Shown: positions 49,649-59,598, counted from the stretch's first letter. The stretch is 64,000 nt of DNA from Paenibacillus lactis (GCF_017873605.1 NZ_JAGGKI010000006.1:62001-126000), one strand, 5' to 3'. The notes: generated by a model from the letters alone, not told the origin. Translations and numbers: made by a program.

Positions 49649-50614
49649 ATGATGAAGCAAGCTACGGCTCAAAGGGACTTCCCGCAAACGTCCAAGCAGG
49701 CGGATTACCGCACGAGCTTCGCGGCAAGGCTGCGCAGGGACAAATGGCTCTACCTGTTGCTGCTCCCAGGCTTGCTTTATTTTTTGGTATTTAAATATGT
49801 GCCGATGTGGGGGGTATTGCTGGCATTTCAAAACTATCAGCCGTTTACCGGCTTTTTGAAGAGCGAATGGGTGGGCTTCGAGCATTTCCGCCTGTTTTTT
49901 AATAACCCCGAGTTTTTTATGCTGCTGCGCAATACGCTGCTGTTATCGTTTTATAATCTCATTTTCTTTTTTCCCGCTCCGATTATATTGGCGCTCTTGT
50001 TAAATGAGGTAAGGCTTTCGTTCTTTAAGCGGACGATTCAAACGATGATTTATGTACCGCATTTTATATCGATGGTAATCGTAGCGAGTTTGACGTACGT
50101 GTTCCTGACCACGGAGGGCGGCACGGTCAACGAGCTGCTATACCAATATACGGGGGAGAAAATCCAGTTTCTGTCCGATCCGTCATGGTTCCGTCCCGTC
50201 ATCATTTTGCAGACGATCTGGAAGGAATGCGGCTGGGGAACGATCATTTTCCTGGCGGCGCTGTCGGCCGTCGACGTGGAGCAATACGAGGCCGCGACGA
50301 TCGACGGGGCGAATCGCTGGAGGCAGCTCTGGCATATCACACTGCCAGCGATTCGCAGCACCATCGTAATTCTTCTGATTCTGCGTATGGGCAGCGTGCT
50401 GGACAACGGCTTCGAACAAATTTATTTGATGTTAAATCCGCTCAATCGCTCGGTAGGCGAGGTGTTCGACACATACGTTTACGCGATGGGGATCACGCAA
50501 GGCGCCTTCAGCTACAGCACGGCCGTCGGGCTGTTTAAATCGGTCGTTGGCGTAACGCTTGTGCTTGGCACGAACTGGCTGGCGAAAAAATTCGGCGAAT
50601 CCGGGCTTTATTAA
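49649..50614 (+). CDS. LplB-type ABC sugar permease
   Basis: A 321-residue permease of the LplB family, longer at the N terminus than MalF-type proteins. Marks are LYLLLLPGLLYFLVFKYVPMWG, LLAFQNYQPFTGFLKSEWVG and the EAA loop QYEAATIDGANRWRQLWHITLPAI. GGAGG lies 3 to 9 bases from three successive ATG codons (49646, 49649, 49652), and the middle one is chosen. In B. subtilis LplB belongs to the lplABC importer near yetA; YetA- and PL11-type genes follow here too. Confidence 0.85.
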   Translation: MMKQATAQRDFPQTSKQADYRTSFAARLRRDKWLYLLLLPGLLYFLVFKYVPMWGVLLAFQNYQPFTGFLKSEWVGFEHFRLFFNNPEFFMLLRNTLLLSFYNLIFFFPAPIILALLLNEVRLSFFKRTIQTMIYVPHFISMVIVASLTYVFLTTEGGTVNELLYQYTGEKIQFLSDPSWFRPVIILQTIWKECGWGTIIFLAALSAVDVEQYEAATIDGANRWRQLWHITLPAIRSTIVILLILRMGSVLDNGFEQIYLMLNPLNRSVGEVFDTYVYAMGITQGAFSYSTAVGLFKSVVGVTLVLGTNWLAKKFGESGLY

Positions 50615-50634
50615 GAAGAAAGGGGAAATGATCC

Positions 50635-51519
50635 ATGGCCAAGCAATACAGAACAGCGGCAGGCGTCACGTTCGACACCGTCAATTATATCGTGCTCACA
50701 ATGTTCGGGCTGGCTGCCGTGCTCCCTTTCGTTTACGTGATCGCGGGCTCCTTCGCCTCGGATGCGGAGCTGACGTCCAGGGCGGTGTTTTTCATACCCA
50801 AAACATTTACGTTAAATGCCTACGAGTTTATTTTTTCTACAGGCACGATTGTGAAAAGCATTGGCGTTTCCGTGTACGTGACCGTGATCGGCACGCTCGT
50901 CAATTTGTTTTTTACGGTAACGATGGCCTATTCCTTGGCAAAGAGAGGATTGTACGGCCGCAATCTGGTGCTGAATCTCGTCATCTTCTCCATGCTGTTC
51001 GGCGGGGGCATGATCCCGACTTACCTCGTCGTCAAGGAGCTGCAGCTGCTGGATTCACTCTGGGCACTCATGCTGCCGGGGGCGATCAGCGCGTTTAACC
51101 TGATCATCGTCAAAAACTTTTTTCAGGAAATTCCGAAGGAGATCGAGGAGGCCGGCCGCATCGACGGCTGCTCCGAGCTTGGCCTCTTGTGGCGGATCGT
51201 GCTGCCGCTGTCGATGCCTGTTCTCGCCACATTTACGTTGTTTTATGCCGTCGGACATTGGAACGATTTCTTCTCGGCACTGCTGTATATCAACGATCCG
51301 GACAAATGGCCGCTGCAGGTCATGCTGCGCCAGATCGTTCTGCTATCGCAAGCGGCTGCAGGGGATCTGAACTCGATGGACCCTAACTTTGTGAAGCCGC
51401 CGGATCAATCGATCAAGATGGCTGTGATCGTTGTCGGCACGATCCCGATCCTGTGCGTGTACCCGTTCCTGCAAAAGCATTTCGCCAAAGGCGTCCTGCT
51501 TGGCTCCGTGAAAGGGTAG
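50635..51519 (+). CDS. LplC-type ABC sugar permease
   Basis: A 294-residue permease of the carbohydrate (LplC/YtcP) branch: VLPFVYVIAGSFASDAELTS at the N terminus, EAA loop EIEEAGRIDGCSELGLLWRI, VLPLSMPVLATFTLFYAVGH and a C terminus PFLQKHFAKGVLLGSVKG that is nearly universal in the family. AAAGGGGA lies ahead of ATG. It forms the channel with the preceding permease. Confidence 0.9.
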   Translation: MAKQYRTAAGVTFDTVNYIVLTMFGLAAVLPFVYVIAGSFASDAELTSRAVFFIPKTFTLNAYEFIFSTGTIVKSIGVSVYVTVIGTLVNLFFTVTMAYSLAKRGLYGRNLVLNLVIFSMLFGGGMIPTYLVVKELQLLDSLWALMLPGAISAFNLIIVKNFFQEIPKEIEEAGRIDGCSELGLLWRIVLPLSMPVLATFTLFYAVGHWNDFFSALLYINDPDKWPLQVMLRQIVLLSQAAAGDLNSMDPNFVKPPDQSIKMAVIVVGTIPILCVYPFLQKHFAKGVLLGSVKG

Positions 51520-51637
51520 AGCTTTATTTTCCAAATGTGTGAATCCGCGTGGCTCTGTTAGTTATACCAGCAAGATGGGGTTGCTTGGAGCTCGCGCGGT
51601 TTGCAATAGGATTCTAACGATAAAGGGAGGCTATTTA

Positions 51638-53233
51638 ATGAAGAAAAAGACAATGAAAGCGAAGCGTGCTTCCACATTTCTTATTCTAGGCACGATGTGC
51701 ATCGTATTGCTGGCCAGCTGCTCGTCCACCAAAAGCAGCGGGGGCACGGACTCAACCAACAGCTCGACTGCAGCTCCGCCTGCAAGCGCTTCATCAGGTT
51801 CGCAAGAAGCGTATAATCTGAACATTATGCTCCCGATTTTTAAAACGAACTATCCAAAGGATGATAGTCCCGTAGCGGCCGAGCTCGAGAAGCTGACGGG
51901 CACGGACATTCATTTCGAATGGGTGCCTAACGCTTCGTATGCTGATAAATTCAACATTACCCTCGCGTCGGGCAATTTGCCGAAAATTATTTACGTGCCG
52001 GACTCGAAGGGGCCAAGCTTCGTTAGCGCGGTGAAATCGGGGGCGTTCTGGGACTTGACCGACAAGCTCAAAAATTATCCGAACCTTAGCCAGGCCAGCG
52101 AAATCATTCTGAACAACTCTTCGATCAACGGCAGAACGTACGGCGTATATCGCGGGCGCGAGCTTGGCCGTAACGGCGTTTATTACCGTAAGGATTGGCT
52201 GGAGAACGTCGGCCTGGAGGAGCCGAAAACGATCGATGAATTTTACGATATGCTGAAAGCGTTCAAAGAGAAGGATCCGGATGGAAACGGCAAGGACGAC
52301 ACGTATGGTCTGGTCATGGTCAAATGGACGGCCGGTTGGGGTGCGGGCTTCGACCAGATCAAGCTGTGGTTCGGTGCGCCTAACGTTTGGGGGGAAAAGG
52401 ACGGCCAGCTCGTGCCGGAGTTCGAATACGACGAATACTTCGAAGCGCTGAAGTTCATGAAAAAGCTGTATGACGAAAAGCTCGTCAACCAAGATTTTGC
52501 CGTCATGGACTCCGCGAAATGGACCGATCCGCTCGTTAACGGTCAGGCCGGCGTCATTATCGACGTCGTGGACGGCGCGGCTCGAGTCGACGACAAAATC
52601 AAAGCAGCGAATGCAGCTGCGGGCAAAGACTCAAGAGAGCATTACATGGACGTGTTCGGAGCGGTAGCCGGTCCGGATGGACAAATTCGTACCCTGCCTA
52701 CCTCCGGATTCGCCGGTCTTTTGGCTATTCCGAAGTCGAGCGTGAAGACTGAAGAGGAGGTCGACCGCATATTGAAATTCCTTGACCAGCTGAACGAGCC
52801 TGAATTACAGACGCTGACCAGCTTCGGGCTTGAAGGCGTGCATTATACTAAGATCGATGATCAGACGCTGGAAAGAAGCACGGACGCTGTGCTGCTCGAA
52901 TCGGAAGTCGAAGGGCTTAACCAGATGGTGCCTTACATTCCGGAAGGCAAGGGGCTGCAAGTGGCCCAGACCCCGCTTCGCTTGAAGCAAACGGAGGTTC
53001 AGCTGAAAAACCGGGAAACGATCGTCGCCAATCCGGCGGAACCGTTCATTTCTGAAGTATACTCGCAAAAAGGGCAGCAGCTCGGAAATATTATTAACGA
53101 CGCCCGCATTAAATTCATCGTCGGCCAAATTGACGAGCAGGGCTGGCGCGACGCAATCGAACTGTGGAAAAAATCCGGCGGCGACGATTACGTTAAGGAA
53201 ATCAACGAGCTGTATGCGGCATCCAAATCCTAA
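51638..53233 (+). CDS. LplA-type substrate-binding lipoprotein
   Basis: A 531-residue lipoprotein (lipobox LLASC, Cys28) with a Ser/Thr/Gly-rich linker, typical of the large binding proteins of LplABC importers: LEKLTGTDIHFEWVPNASYADKF, YGVYRGRELGRNGVYYRKDWL and EKDPDGNGKDDTYGL (a calcium-loop-like segment). ATG 51638 follows AAAGGGAGG; the frame from 51539 has no site. It comes after the permeases rather than before them, with a 118-base gap that can fold into a stem (CCGCG/CGCGG), perhaps to adjust its level. Confidence 0.85.
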   Translation: MKKKTMKAKRASTFLILGTMCIVLLASCSSTKSSGGTDSTNSSTAAPPASASSGSQEAYNLNIMLPIFKTNYPKDDSPVAAELEKLTGTDIHFEWVPNASYADKFNITLASGNLPKIIYVPDSKGPSFVSAVKSGAFWDLTDKLKNYPNLSQASEIILNNSSINGRTYGVYRGRELGRNGVYYRKDWLENVGLEEPKTIDEFYDMLKAFKEKDPDGNGKDDTYGLVMVKWTAGWGAGFDQIKLWFGAPNVWGEKDGQLVPEFEYDEYFEALKFMKKLYDEKLVNQDFAVMDSAKWTDPLVNGQAGVIIDVVDGAARVDDKIKAANAAAGKDSREHYMDVFGAVAGPDGQIRTLPTSGFAGLLAIPKSSVKTEEEVDRILKFLDQLNEPELQTLTSFGLEGVHYTKIDDQTLERSTDAVLLESEVEGLNQMVPYIPEGKGLQVAQTPLRLKQTEVQLKNRETIVANPAEPFISEVYSQKGQQLGNIINDARIKFIVGQIDEQGWRDAIELWKKSGGDDYVKEINELYAASKS

Positions 53234-53257
53234 GCAGTCCATAGTCGTGTCGCTCCA

Positions 53258-53289
53258 GCGAAAAAGAGGCCTCGTGGCCTCTTTTTCGC
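53258..53289 (+). terminator. Rho-independent terminator of the importer operon
   Basis: A perfect 14-bp stem (GCGAAAAAGAGGCC/GGCCTCTTTTTCGC) with a 4-base loop ends in T-rich sequence. Confidence 0.9.
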
Positions 53290-53558
53290 AATAGAATGTA
53301 ACCGTTCAACTTACCCGAAACTTGAGAGTAACCGCTTTGCATCCAGAACTCCACGATGTGGAGTTATTTGAGATTCCTCGGTTTTTTGAACAAATTACCC
53401 TGAAAACATGCAGGCTTTATGGGGAGGTCCGCGTTATGCTAATGAAAGGAAACGGTTTTATTTCGCGGTTATTGAATACGCTTACATATCTGAAAGATCA
53501 AAGGTCCGCCTGACGTGGGAAGGCAAAACTAATTTTAGATATGGTTGGTGAGCTGACG
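53290..53558. other. Leader region of the YesS-like gene
   Basis: About 270 bases. AACTCCAC-GAT-GTGGAGTT (53347-53365) is a perfect 8-bp hairpin followed at some distance by TTTTTT, so a short leader transcript may end here. An open frame 53322-53513 has no ribosome binding site and is not believed. No close promoter match was found. Confidence 0.3.
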
Positions 53559-55883
53559 ATGAATGGATGGAAGACGTTATTGGCCCGCTTATCCGGCAGA
53601 TCCGGCAGCTTCTACAGGAAAACCTTGATCATGTTCCTGTTCGTTGCCGGCATTCCCGGCATCATAACAGGGGTTCTCGTGTACTCCATGGCGGGGGGAA
53701 AGCTGGAAAAGGAGCTGTTGAACCTCCATAATAACCAGATTGAGCAGCGGTCGCAGAATCTCAATAAACAGCTGTCCAATCTCGAAATGATGCTGGCGCA
53801 TTGGGCGTTCGATACGAGCTTCGATTATTCGCTCAGCGATCGCGACTTCGTGCGCGATTTCGAGAAGACCCGCGATATTACGAATACGCTGCTGGTGATG
53901 CAGGGCTCCAATACGATGATTCGCAACGTCAGCCTCTATTTGCGCGGAAGTCAGCCGGTATTGTTTTATCCGGAATACTCTGCTTTGCATGACGGAAGTG
54001 TCATATCGCTTTACGATCGTCTCCTTGACGCGGGAAAAACGACGTATTGGACACAGCTGGCGCTTGACCCTGATCAGCCGGGAAAACGGGAACTGACGTT
54101 TGTGCATCTCGTTCCCGGGGGCAGCCCCAAACCGATCGGTGCCCTGATCGTCCGCTTGGACAACGATCAGGTCGCGGAGGCGCTGCGGACCATTACGCCT
54201 TATACCGACGGCGAGAACTTTCTGATGGAGCCGGCCGGGCAGCTCTACGTATCCGCCAACGGGAGTACGATCGACTCGACGTTTGTTATGGCAGTCAGGA
54301 GCGAGATCGAATTGAACGGGAGCACGGAAGGCTCGTTCCTGTACGAATGGAACGATAAAACCTACGCGGTTACATACGGTTATTTCGCACGAATCATGGA
54401 CAGCTGGCTGTACGTGTCAGCCTCGCCGATCACCAATATCACGGCGCCGGTTGTCTTTATATCCAAAGTCATTTTGACGGTCAGCCTGAGCGCTCTCTTC
54501 CTGGCGGTGCTCCTTGCTTGGCTTGCATCGAACCGTATGTATTCGCCCGTCAAACGGCTGATGATGGATTTGCTGCCTAGTGCCTCCTTGATAGGCGGAA
54601 GCCGGGAGGACGAGTTCACGCTGATCGAGCGGCAATGGCAGCATTTAAACCGGGAAAGCCGGGAGCTGAACGCCAAGCTGGTCGAGCAGCTGCCGCACGT
54701 GAAGGAGAGTTTTCTCCATCAGCTGCTTCAGGGCTATTTGTACGCATATACCGAGGAGGACCTTCGGTCACGGATGGAGCGGTATAAATGGCAGGTGCGG
54801 GGCAAGCAGTTTGTCGTGCTGTACGTACAGCTTACCGGAATCGCCAGCATGGAAGGAAAATTCAAGTTTGGGGACGAGGGACTGGTCACCTTTGCGTCCG
54901 TCAACATGATCGAAGAGCTGGCGGATTCCTATTTCGAGCAAAGCAGCACGATCAATTTCCACGATCTCGGATCGGGCGTGCTGCTGATCTTGCCGGAAGG
55001 AGAGCCCTGTGCGGAAACGATCAAAGCATTCAGCGAAGAGCTTGCGCGGACGATTAACCGGCTGCTCAACATGGTGGTGACCGTAGCGATCAGCCGGGCT
55101 GTCACCCGGGCTAGCGACATACCGCTCGCATTCGAGGGCGTGAAGCACGCGGCCAGCTTCCGCAAATTCGATAACGACAACCAAATCATCGAGATGGAGC
55201 AGCTGGACTTTGAGGATTCGTCCGAACCGCAGTACCCGTTCACGCTGGAACGGGAGTTTCTTCAGGCGCTACGGACCGGGCAGGAAGCGGACGCCAACGC
55301 CTTGCTCGTCGAGTTCCAGAAAGCGTTGTCCGTGAAAGAGGCCAAAGCGATCGACGTCCAGCAGGGGATGCTTCATTTGCTGGGTTCCGTCCAGCATGCA
55401 ATTCTTGTATCCGGCATTCAGCCAAATCGTCTGTTTAAGGGCGCCAACCTGTATGAGCAGCTATCTCAGATCAAAGAGCCTGCAGGCGCCCGCGAATGGT
55501 TCCAGATGAAGGTGATCGCACCTTTCATGAAGGAGCTAACAAGCAGGACGGATGGCCAGGTCAAACGGCTGATCGAGCAAGCCATGATCTATATGCAGCA
55601 AAACTATATGCGCGACATTTCGCTCGACAATTGCGCCGATCACATCGGCACGAACCCGTTTTTCCTGAGCAAATCCTTCAAGCAGGTGACCGGCAAGAAC
55701 TTTATCGATTATTTGACCGAGCTGCGCATGGAAAAAGCGAAGGAGCTTCTTCGGGATTCGGAGATGAAAATCAACACGGTCGCTGAACAGGTCGGATATC
55801 GGCACAGCTATTTTAACCGGATCTTTAAAAAGCTTGAGGGCATGACCCCCACCCGTTACCGCGAGCTAAGCCGGGCGGAGTAG
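53559..55883 (+). CDS. Membrane-bound AraC-family regulator (YesS-like)
   Basis: A 774-residue protein. Membrane helices at about 20-45 and 290-315 flank an extracellular dCache-like sensor of some 245 residues. A HAMP-like linker (SNRMYSPVKRLMMDLLPSAS), a cytoplasmic regulatory region (about 370-660) and a C-terminal AraC double HTH follow (about 675-770: DISLDNCADHIGTNPFFLSK, INTVAEQVGYRHSYFNRIFK). B. subtilis YesS, the activator of the rhamnogalacturonan genes, has the same size and build. ATG 53559 follows GGTGAG. It lies between the two promoters that share TGCA elements and is the best candidate to bind them. Confidence 0.85.
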   Translation: MNGWKTLLARLSGRSGSFYRKTLIMFLFVAGIPGIITGVLVYSMAGGKLEKELLNLHNNQIEQRSQNLNKQLSNLEMMLAHWAFDTSFDYSLSDRDFVRDFEKTRDITNTLLVMQGSNTMIRNVSLYLRGSQPVLFYPEYSALHDGSVISLYDRLLDAGKTTYWTQLALDPDQPGKRELTFVHLVPGGSPKPIGALIVRLDNDQVAEALRTITPYTDGENFLMEPAGQLYVSANGSTIDSTFVMAVRSEIELNGSTEGSFLYEWNDKTYAVTYGYFARIMDSWLYVSASPITNITAPVVFISKVILTVSLSALFLAVLLAWLASNRMYSPVKRLMMDLLPSASLIGGSREDEFTLIERQWQHLNRESRELNAKLVEQLPHVKESFLHQLLQGYLYAYTEEDLRSRMERYKWQVRGKQFVVLYVQLTGIASMEGKFKFGDEGLVTFASVNMIEELADSYFEQSSTINFHDLGSGVLLILPEGEPCAETIKAFSEELARTINRLLNMVVTVAISRAVTRASDIPLAFEGVKHAASFRKFDNDNQIIEMEQLDFEDSSEPQYPFTLEREFLQALRTGQEADANALLVEFQKALSVKEAKAIDVQQGMLHLLGSVQHAILVSGIQPNRLFKGANLYEQLSQIKEPAGAREWFQMKVIAPFMKELTSRTDGQVKRLIEQAMIYMQQNYMRDISLDNCADHIGTNPFFLSKSFKQVTGKNFIDYLTELRMEKAKELLRDSEMKINTVAEQVGYRHSYFNRIFKKLEGMTPTRYRELSRAE

Positions 55884-55916
55884 GAAGCAAGCTGCGTAAA
55901 AGACACATCGGGGAAG

Positions 55917-55957
55917 AAGCCGGCAGTGGTTCATCATGCGAACGCTGCCGGCTTTGT
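55917..55957 (+). terminator. Terminator-like hairpin
   Basis: A perfect 10-bp stem (AAGCCGGCAG/CTGCCGGCTT) with an 18-base loop is followed by a short TTTGTT. It separates the regulator gene from the lyase operon promoter. Confidence 0.7.
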
Positions 55958-55999
55958 TGCGAAGCGAAGGGCCTGTGAGAAGCTCGTTTAGCCTTCGCG

Positions 56000-56095
56000 T
56001 GCAATAAAGTGCAATCTTTTAGAAATCGTGCAATTTCGGCCGGAAGAGGTCATCAAGAAAGTGTCATTGCCGGGAAAACCTCAGCTCACTACAAT
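56000..56095 (+). promoter_or_regulatory. Promoter of the lyase operon with repeated TGCA elements
   Basis: TTGCCG (56067-56072), 17 bases and TACAAT (56090-56095). GTGCAA occurs at 55999-56004, 56009-56014 and 56028-56033; the first TGCA begins 67 bases ahead of the -35 box, the same distance as in the importer promoter. Both promoters also share ATTGCCGG and a following AAAA. Confidence 0.6.
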
Positions 56096-56145
56096 AAGGG
56101 CGTTGAAGAAGTCGGAAGTGAGCAAAAACGTTAGGAGATGATTCC

Positions 56146-58746
56146 ATGAACGACACGCGGGTACAACTGCGTTGGTTAAAGGCAGCCACGCCTATTCCGG
56201 CAGGGTTGACGTGGGGGATGCCGTGGAAGGAAGGGGAGCTTTCGCGGGACGAGCGGCTGTCGCTGCATATGGAAGGCGGCACCGCACCTGCGCTGCAGAG
56301 CTGGCCGACTGCATATTGGCCGGACGGCAGCGTGAAATGGACGGCGCATGCGGCCGCTTTTCCGGCTGGCGCTCCTGATGGGTGCGCGGTAGTGAAGGCA
56401 GAACCCGGGCTATTGCCAACATCAGCTTCGCTGTCGGTGCATGAGACGGAGAACGACTTTACGATCGACACAGGCGTCATTTCCTTTCGGGTACCGAAAA
56501 CAGGCAGCCGTATGATCGCCGATGTTCAACACAACGGTATCAGCATAAGCTCCTATGGCGAGTTAATTGCCATCAAGGAGAGCGTAAGCGAGCTGACCGG
56601 CAGCCGAACGATCCGGCAAGAGCGATATCAATCCCGGATTTACGAGGCGAAGGTGGAGCAAGTAGGCCCGGTCCGAGCGGTCATTAAGCTGACGGGGCGT
56701 CACCGTGCCGTCAATGGAACCGGAGAATGGCTGCCATTTTCGCTTCGCCTGTACGCCTACGCGGGACTGGAGTCGCTTCGGGTCGTGCATACGTTTTTTT
56801 ATGACGGCAATCCGAATCAGGATTTCGTGAAGGGACTCGGCATCCGTTTCGGGCTGCCAATGCGCGGGCCGCTCTATAACCGCCACGTCCGGTTCGCGGG
56901 CGACAGCGGTTTTGTAAGCGAATCGCCGAAGACGCTCCATACGCGGCGTACACATGGCAAATATTTGGAGCTGTTCAAGCGTCAGCTCAATGGGGAATTG
57001 CTGCCCGATGAAGACATGGCCGATGAATACTTCATGAATCTGCTGGACGATTCCGCGTGCTGGGACGGCTATAAAATGGCGCAGCTCTCAGCTGACCATT
57101 ACCTGATGGCCAAGCGGACCAAGGCAGGGTGCAGCTGGCTCAAATCCGCCGAAGGCCGGAGAGGGCGCGGGGTCGCGTATGTCGGCGGGCCAGGCGGCGG
57201 CCTGGCTCTTGCGATGCGCAATTTCTGGCAGAAGCATCCTTCCGGCATGGAGGCACACGGTCTCACGGCGGACGAGGCCCAGCTGACCGCCTGGTTCTGG
57301 TCGCCGGAAGCTCCCGCCATGGACATGCGCCATTACGATACGAGCACGCATGTTGAGTCTTCCTACGAAGGCGCGGAAGAGCTGCGCGCAACGTCTTACG
57401 GCGTCGGCAATACGAGCGAGCTGACGATCTGGTGCCGGGGGGCGACGCCGTCGCCGATTGAGCTGGAAGCCTACGCGAGCTATAACGATTCGCCGCCGCT
57501 GCTTGTATGCGAGCCGGCTTATTTGCGGAGCCGGGGCGCTTTTGGCATCTGGAGCTTGCCGGACCGGGGAACGCCCATTAAGGCCCGTCTCGAAGAGAAG
57601 CTGGACGGGATCATCGCCTTTTACCAAAGGGAGGTAGAGCAGAGGCGCTGGTACGGCTTCTGGGATTACGGCGATTTCATGCACAGCTATGACCCTGCCC
57701 GCCATGTCTGGAATTATGATCTCGGCGGCTGTGCGTGGCAAAATACCGAACTGGTCCCGAACATGTGGCTGTGGCTGATGTTTTTGCGTTCGGGACGCGA
57801 AGATATATTCCGGATGGCGGAGGCGATGACGCGCCATACAAGCGAGGTTGACGTCTACCACTTCGGTGAATACGCAGGCCTCGGCTCCCGGCATAACGTC
57901 GTCCATTGGGGCTGCGGCTGCAAGGAAGCCCGGATCAGCATGGCCGGCTTGCATCGCTATTATTATTATTTGACGGGGGACGAACGAATCGGGGATATGA
58001 TGGATGTGGCCAAGGACGCCGATTATACAACCGTTCATATCGACCCGATGCGCGCCTATTTTCCGAAGGACGAGCATAAGACGCATATCCGGGTCGGTCC
58101 CGATTGGGCGGCCTTCAGCTCCAACTGGATGACCCGCTGGGAGCGTAAAGAGGATCCATTTTACCGTGACAAACTGCTGACCGGCATTCAATGTATCAAA
58201 CAGGCGAATTTCGGTCTGATCTCCGGTCCGACTTACGGTTACGACCCGATAACCGGCGTGCTTACGTCGATGGGCGACGACAACTGGGGACGGCATCTGG
58301 CGTTATGCATGGGCGCACCGCAAGTGTGGTTCGAGCTGTCCGGCATGCTGAAGGATAAGCAGTGGGATGAGATGATGGCTGATTTTGGTGTGTTCTATAA
58401 TCTCACGCAAGAAGAAAAGGATCAAATTACCGGCGGTGCAATCAGCACGAAGCGGTTTGAGCACCCTGTCCTGACACTGGCCCTCGTCGCTTACGGCGCT
58501 TGGTACCGAAAGGACAGACGTACAGCCGATTTTGCCTGGTCGACGCTGCTGTCACATCCTTTTGCTACAACAGATCTGGAGAAAGACTCGGCTGACGTTA
58601 CTTACGCCGGCGAGCTGAAGGAGATTGACTGGATGAACACGAACGAGGCGTCGCAGTGGTCTTTGAACACGATCATCAGCCTGGAACTGATCCCGGACGC
58701 ACTCCCGGGCCATACGGTATCGGAACGGCAACAAGCCAAGATATAA
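56146..58746 (+). CDS. yetA: YetA/PL26-type rhamnogalacturonan exo-lyase family protein
   Basis: An 866-residue protein that fits the PcRGLX/YetA family (B. subtilis YetA, fungal exo-rhamnogalacturonan lyases, PL26). Residues 5-95 form the N-terminal RIFT-like barrel (VQLRWLKAATPIPAGLTWGM, YWPDGSVKWTAHAAAF). Residues 95-480 are beta-rich (FTIDTGVISFRVPKTGSRMI). Residues 500-860 form an (alpha/alpha) toroid (WYGFWDYGDFMHSYDPARHV, GLGSRHNVVHWGCGCKEARI, TGPTYGYDPITG-like segment). No signal peptide, so it would act on imported oligosaccharides. It is the first gene of the lyase operon. Confidence 0.8.
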   Translation: MNDTRVQLRWLKAATPIPAGLTWGMPWKEGELSRDERLSLHMEGGTAPALQSWPTAYWPDGSVKWTAHAAAFPAGAPDGCAVVKAEPGLLPTSASLSVHETENDFTIDTGVISFRVPKTGSRMIADVQHNGISISSYGELIAIKESVSELTGSRTIRQERYQSRIYEAKVEQVGPVRAVIKLTGRHRAVNGTGEWLPFSLRLYAYAGLESLRVVHTFFYDGNPNQDFVKGLGIRFGLPMRGPLYNRHVRFAGDSGFVSESPKTLHTRRTHGKYLELFKRQLNGELLPDEDMADEYFMNLLDDSACWDGYKMAQLSADHYLMAKRTKAGCSWLKSAEGRRGRGVAYVGGPGGGLALAMRNFWQKHPSGMEAHGLTADEAQLTAWFWSPEAPAMDMRHYDTSTHVESSYEGAEELRATSYGVGNTSELTIWCRGATPSPIELEAYASYNDSPPLLVCEPAYLRSRGAFGIWSLPDRGTPIKARLEEKLDGIIAFYQREVEQRRWYGFWDYGDFMHSYDPARHVWNYDLGGCAWQNTELVPNMWLWLMFLRSGREDIFRMAEAMTRHTSEVDVYHFGEYAGLGSRHNVVHWGCGCKEARISMAGLHRYYYYLTGDERIGDMMDVAKDADYTTVHIDPMRAYFPKDEHKTHIRVGPDWAAFSSNWMTRWERKEDPFYRDKLLTGIQCIKQANFGLISGPTYGYDPITGVLTSMGDDNWGRHLALCMGAPQVWFELSGMLKDKQWDEMMADFGVFYNLTQEEKDQITGGAISTKRFEHPVLTLALVAYGAWYRKDRRTADFAWSTLLSHPFATTDLEKDSADVTYAGELKEIDWMNTNEASQWSLNTIISLELIPDALPGHTVSERQQAKI

Positions 58747-58827
58747 AGAAGCCTGGTAATCGGCACGTCCGCCCTGCAAAATAGTTGGCAATCCGCCCGT
58801 GGCTGGAAGAAAGGAGCATTACTTAAG

Positions 58828-59598
58828 ATGAAACCTCATCAATCAACCGAATCAGGAGTTCCGGCACCGGCCGATAGCTCGCTTATTCCTGAAGGCTGGA
58901 GGGAGATATACGTGAACCCGCTAGCCGATCCCGAGCATGTCGCCGATTTTCGATTGGAAGGGAATGCCTCTGTCACGTTTCCTATGGGGCGAATGCGACT
59001 CGAGAGCATCTTGGATGAGAAGGAGGGACAGCGCGCCAATTTCGTGCTGTGGTGTCTTGAGGATTTTCCGGCAGACGCCGCAATTTCTTGGGATTTTTGG
59101 CCGGTGCGCGAGCCGGGCTTGGCCATGATGTTTTTTTGCGCAACCGGAACGGAGGGGCGTGATTTATTCGATCCTTCGATCAAGCCCCGGACGGGGGAAT
59201 ACGACCAGTACCATCACGGCGAAATGAATGCCTTCCATATCTCTTACTTTCGGAGGAAGTGGACGGAAGAACGGATGTTTCACACATGCAATTTGCGAAA
59301 AAGCTACGGCTTCCATCTGGTCGCTCAAGGGGCGGATCCCATCCCTGGCGTCATGGACGCGGTTGGCCCTTACCGGATGCTCATCGTCAAGGATAAGAAC
59401 CGCATTACGTTTGCCGTTAACGACCTGCCGGTGTTCTCATGGGAGGACGACGGTCAGACGTACGGACCGCAACTCGCCGGCGGCAAGGTTGGTTTCCGCC
59501 AGATGGCCCCGTTGATTGGTGAATATGCAAATCTAACCGTGTATGCCGCAGGCAAATCATCAATTGAGAGGGGGCCTAATTATGAAAACCGACCATGA
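58828..59598 (+). CDS. yesU: DUF1961 protein, YesU-like
   Basis: A 256-residue beta-sandwich protein of the DUF1961 family: WREIYVNPLADPEHVADFRLEG, FWPVREPGLAMMFFCATGTEGRD, YDQYHHGEMNAFHISYFRRKW and SYGFHLVAQGADPI. YesU lies in the B. subtilis rhamnogalacturonan cluster and has a concanavalin-like fold of uncertain role. No signal peptide. GAAAGGAG lies ahead of ATG. Its 3' end overlaps the PL11 gene by 17 bases, so the two are translationally coupled. Confidence 0.8.
   Translation: MKPHQSTESGVPAPADSSLIPEGWREIYVNPLADPEHVADFRLEGNASVTFPMGRMRLESILDEKEGQRANFVLWCLEDFPADAAISWDFWPVREPGLAMMFFCATGTEGRDLFDPSIKPRTGEYDQYHHGEMNAFHISYFRRKWTEERMFHTCNLRKSYGFHLVAQGADPIPGVMDAVGPYRMLIVKDKNRITFAVNDLPVFSWEDDGQTYGPQLAGGKVGFRQMAPLIGEYANLTVYAAGKSSIERGPNYENRP

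Noticed and set aside
53322..53513. A 63-codon frame ahead of the YesS-like gene
   Set aside because: GTG start without a site and no recognisable feature; it overlaps a perfect hairpin.
57088..58296. A 402-codon minus-strand open frame opposite the YetA-type gene
   Set aside because: No domain pattern or start signal; antisense shadow of a strongly supported gene.
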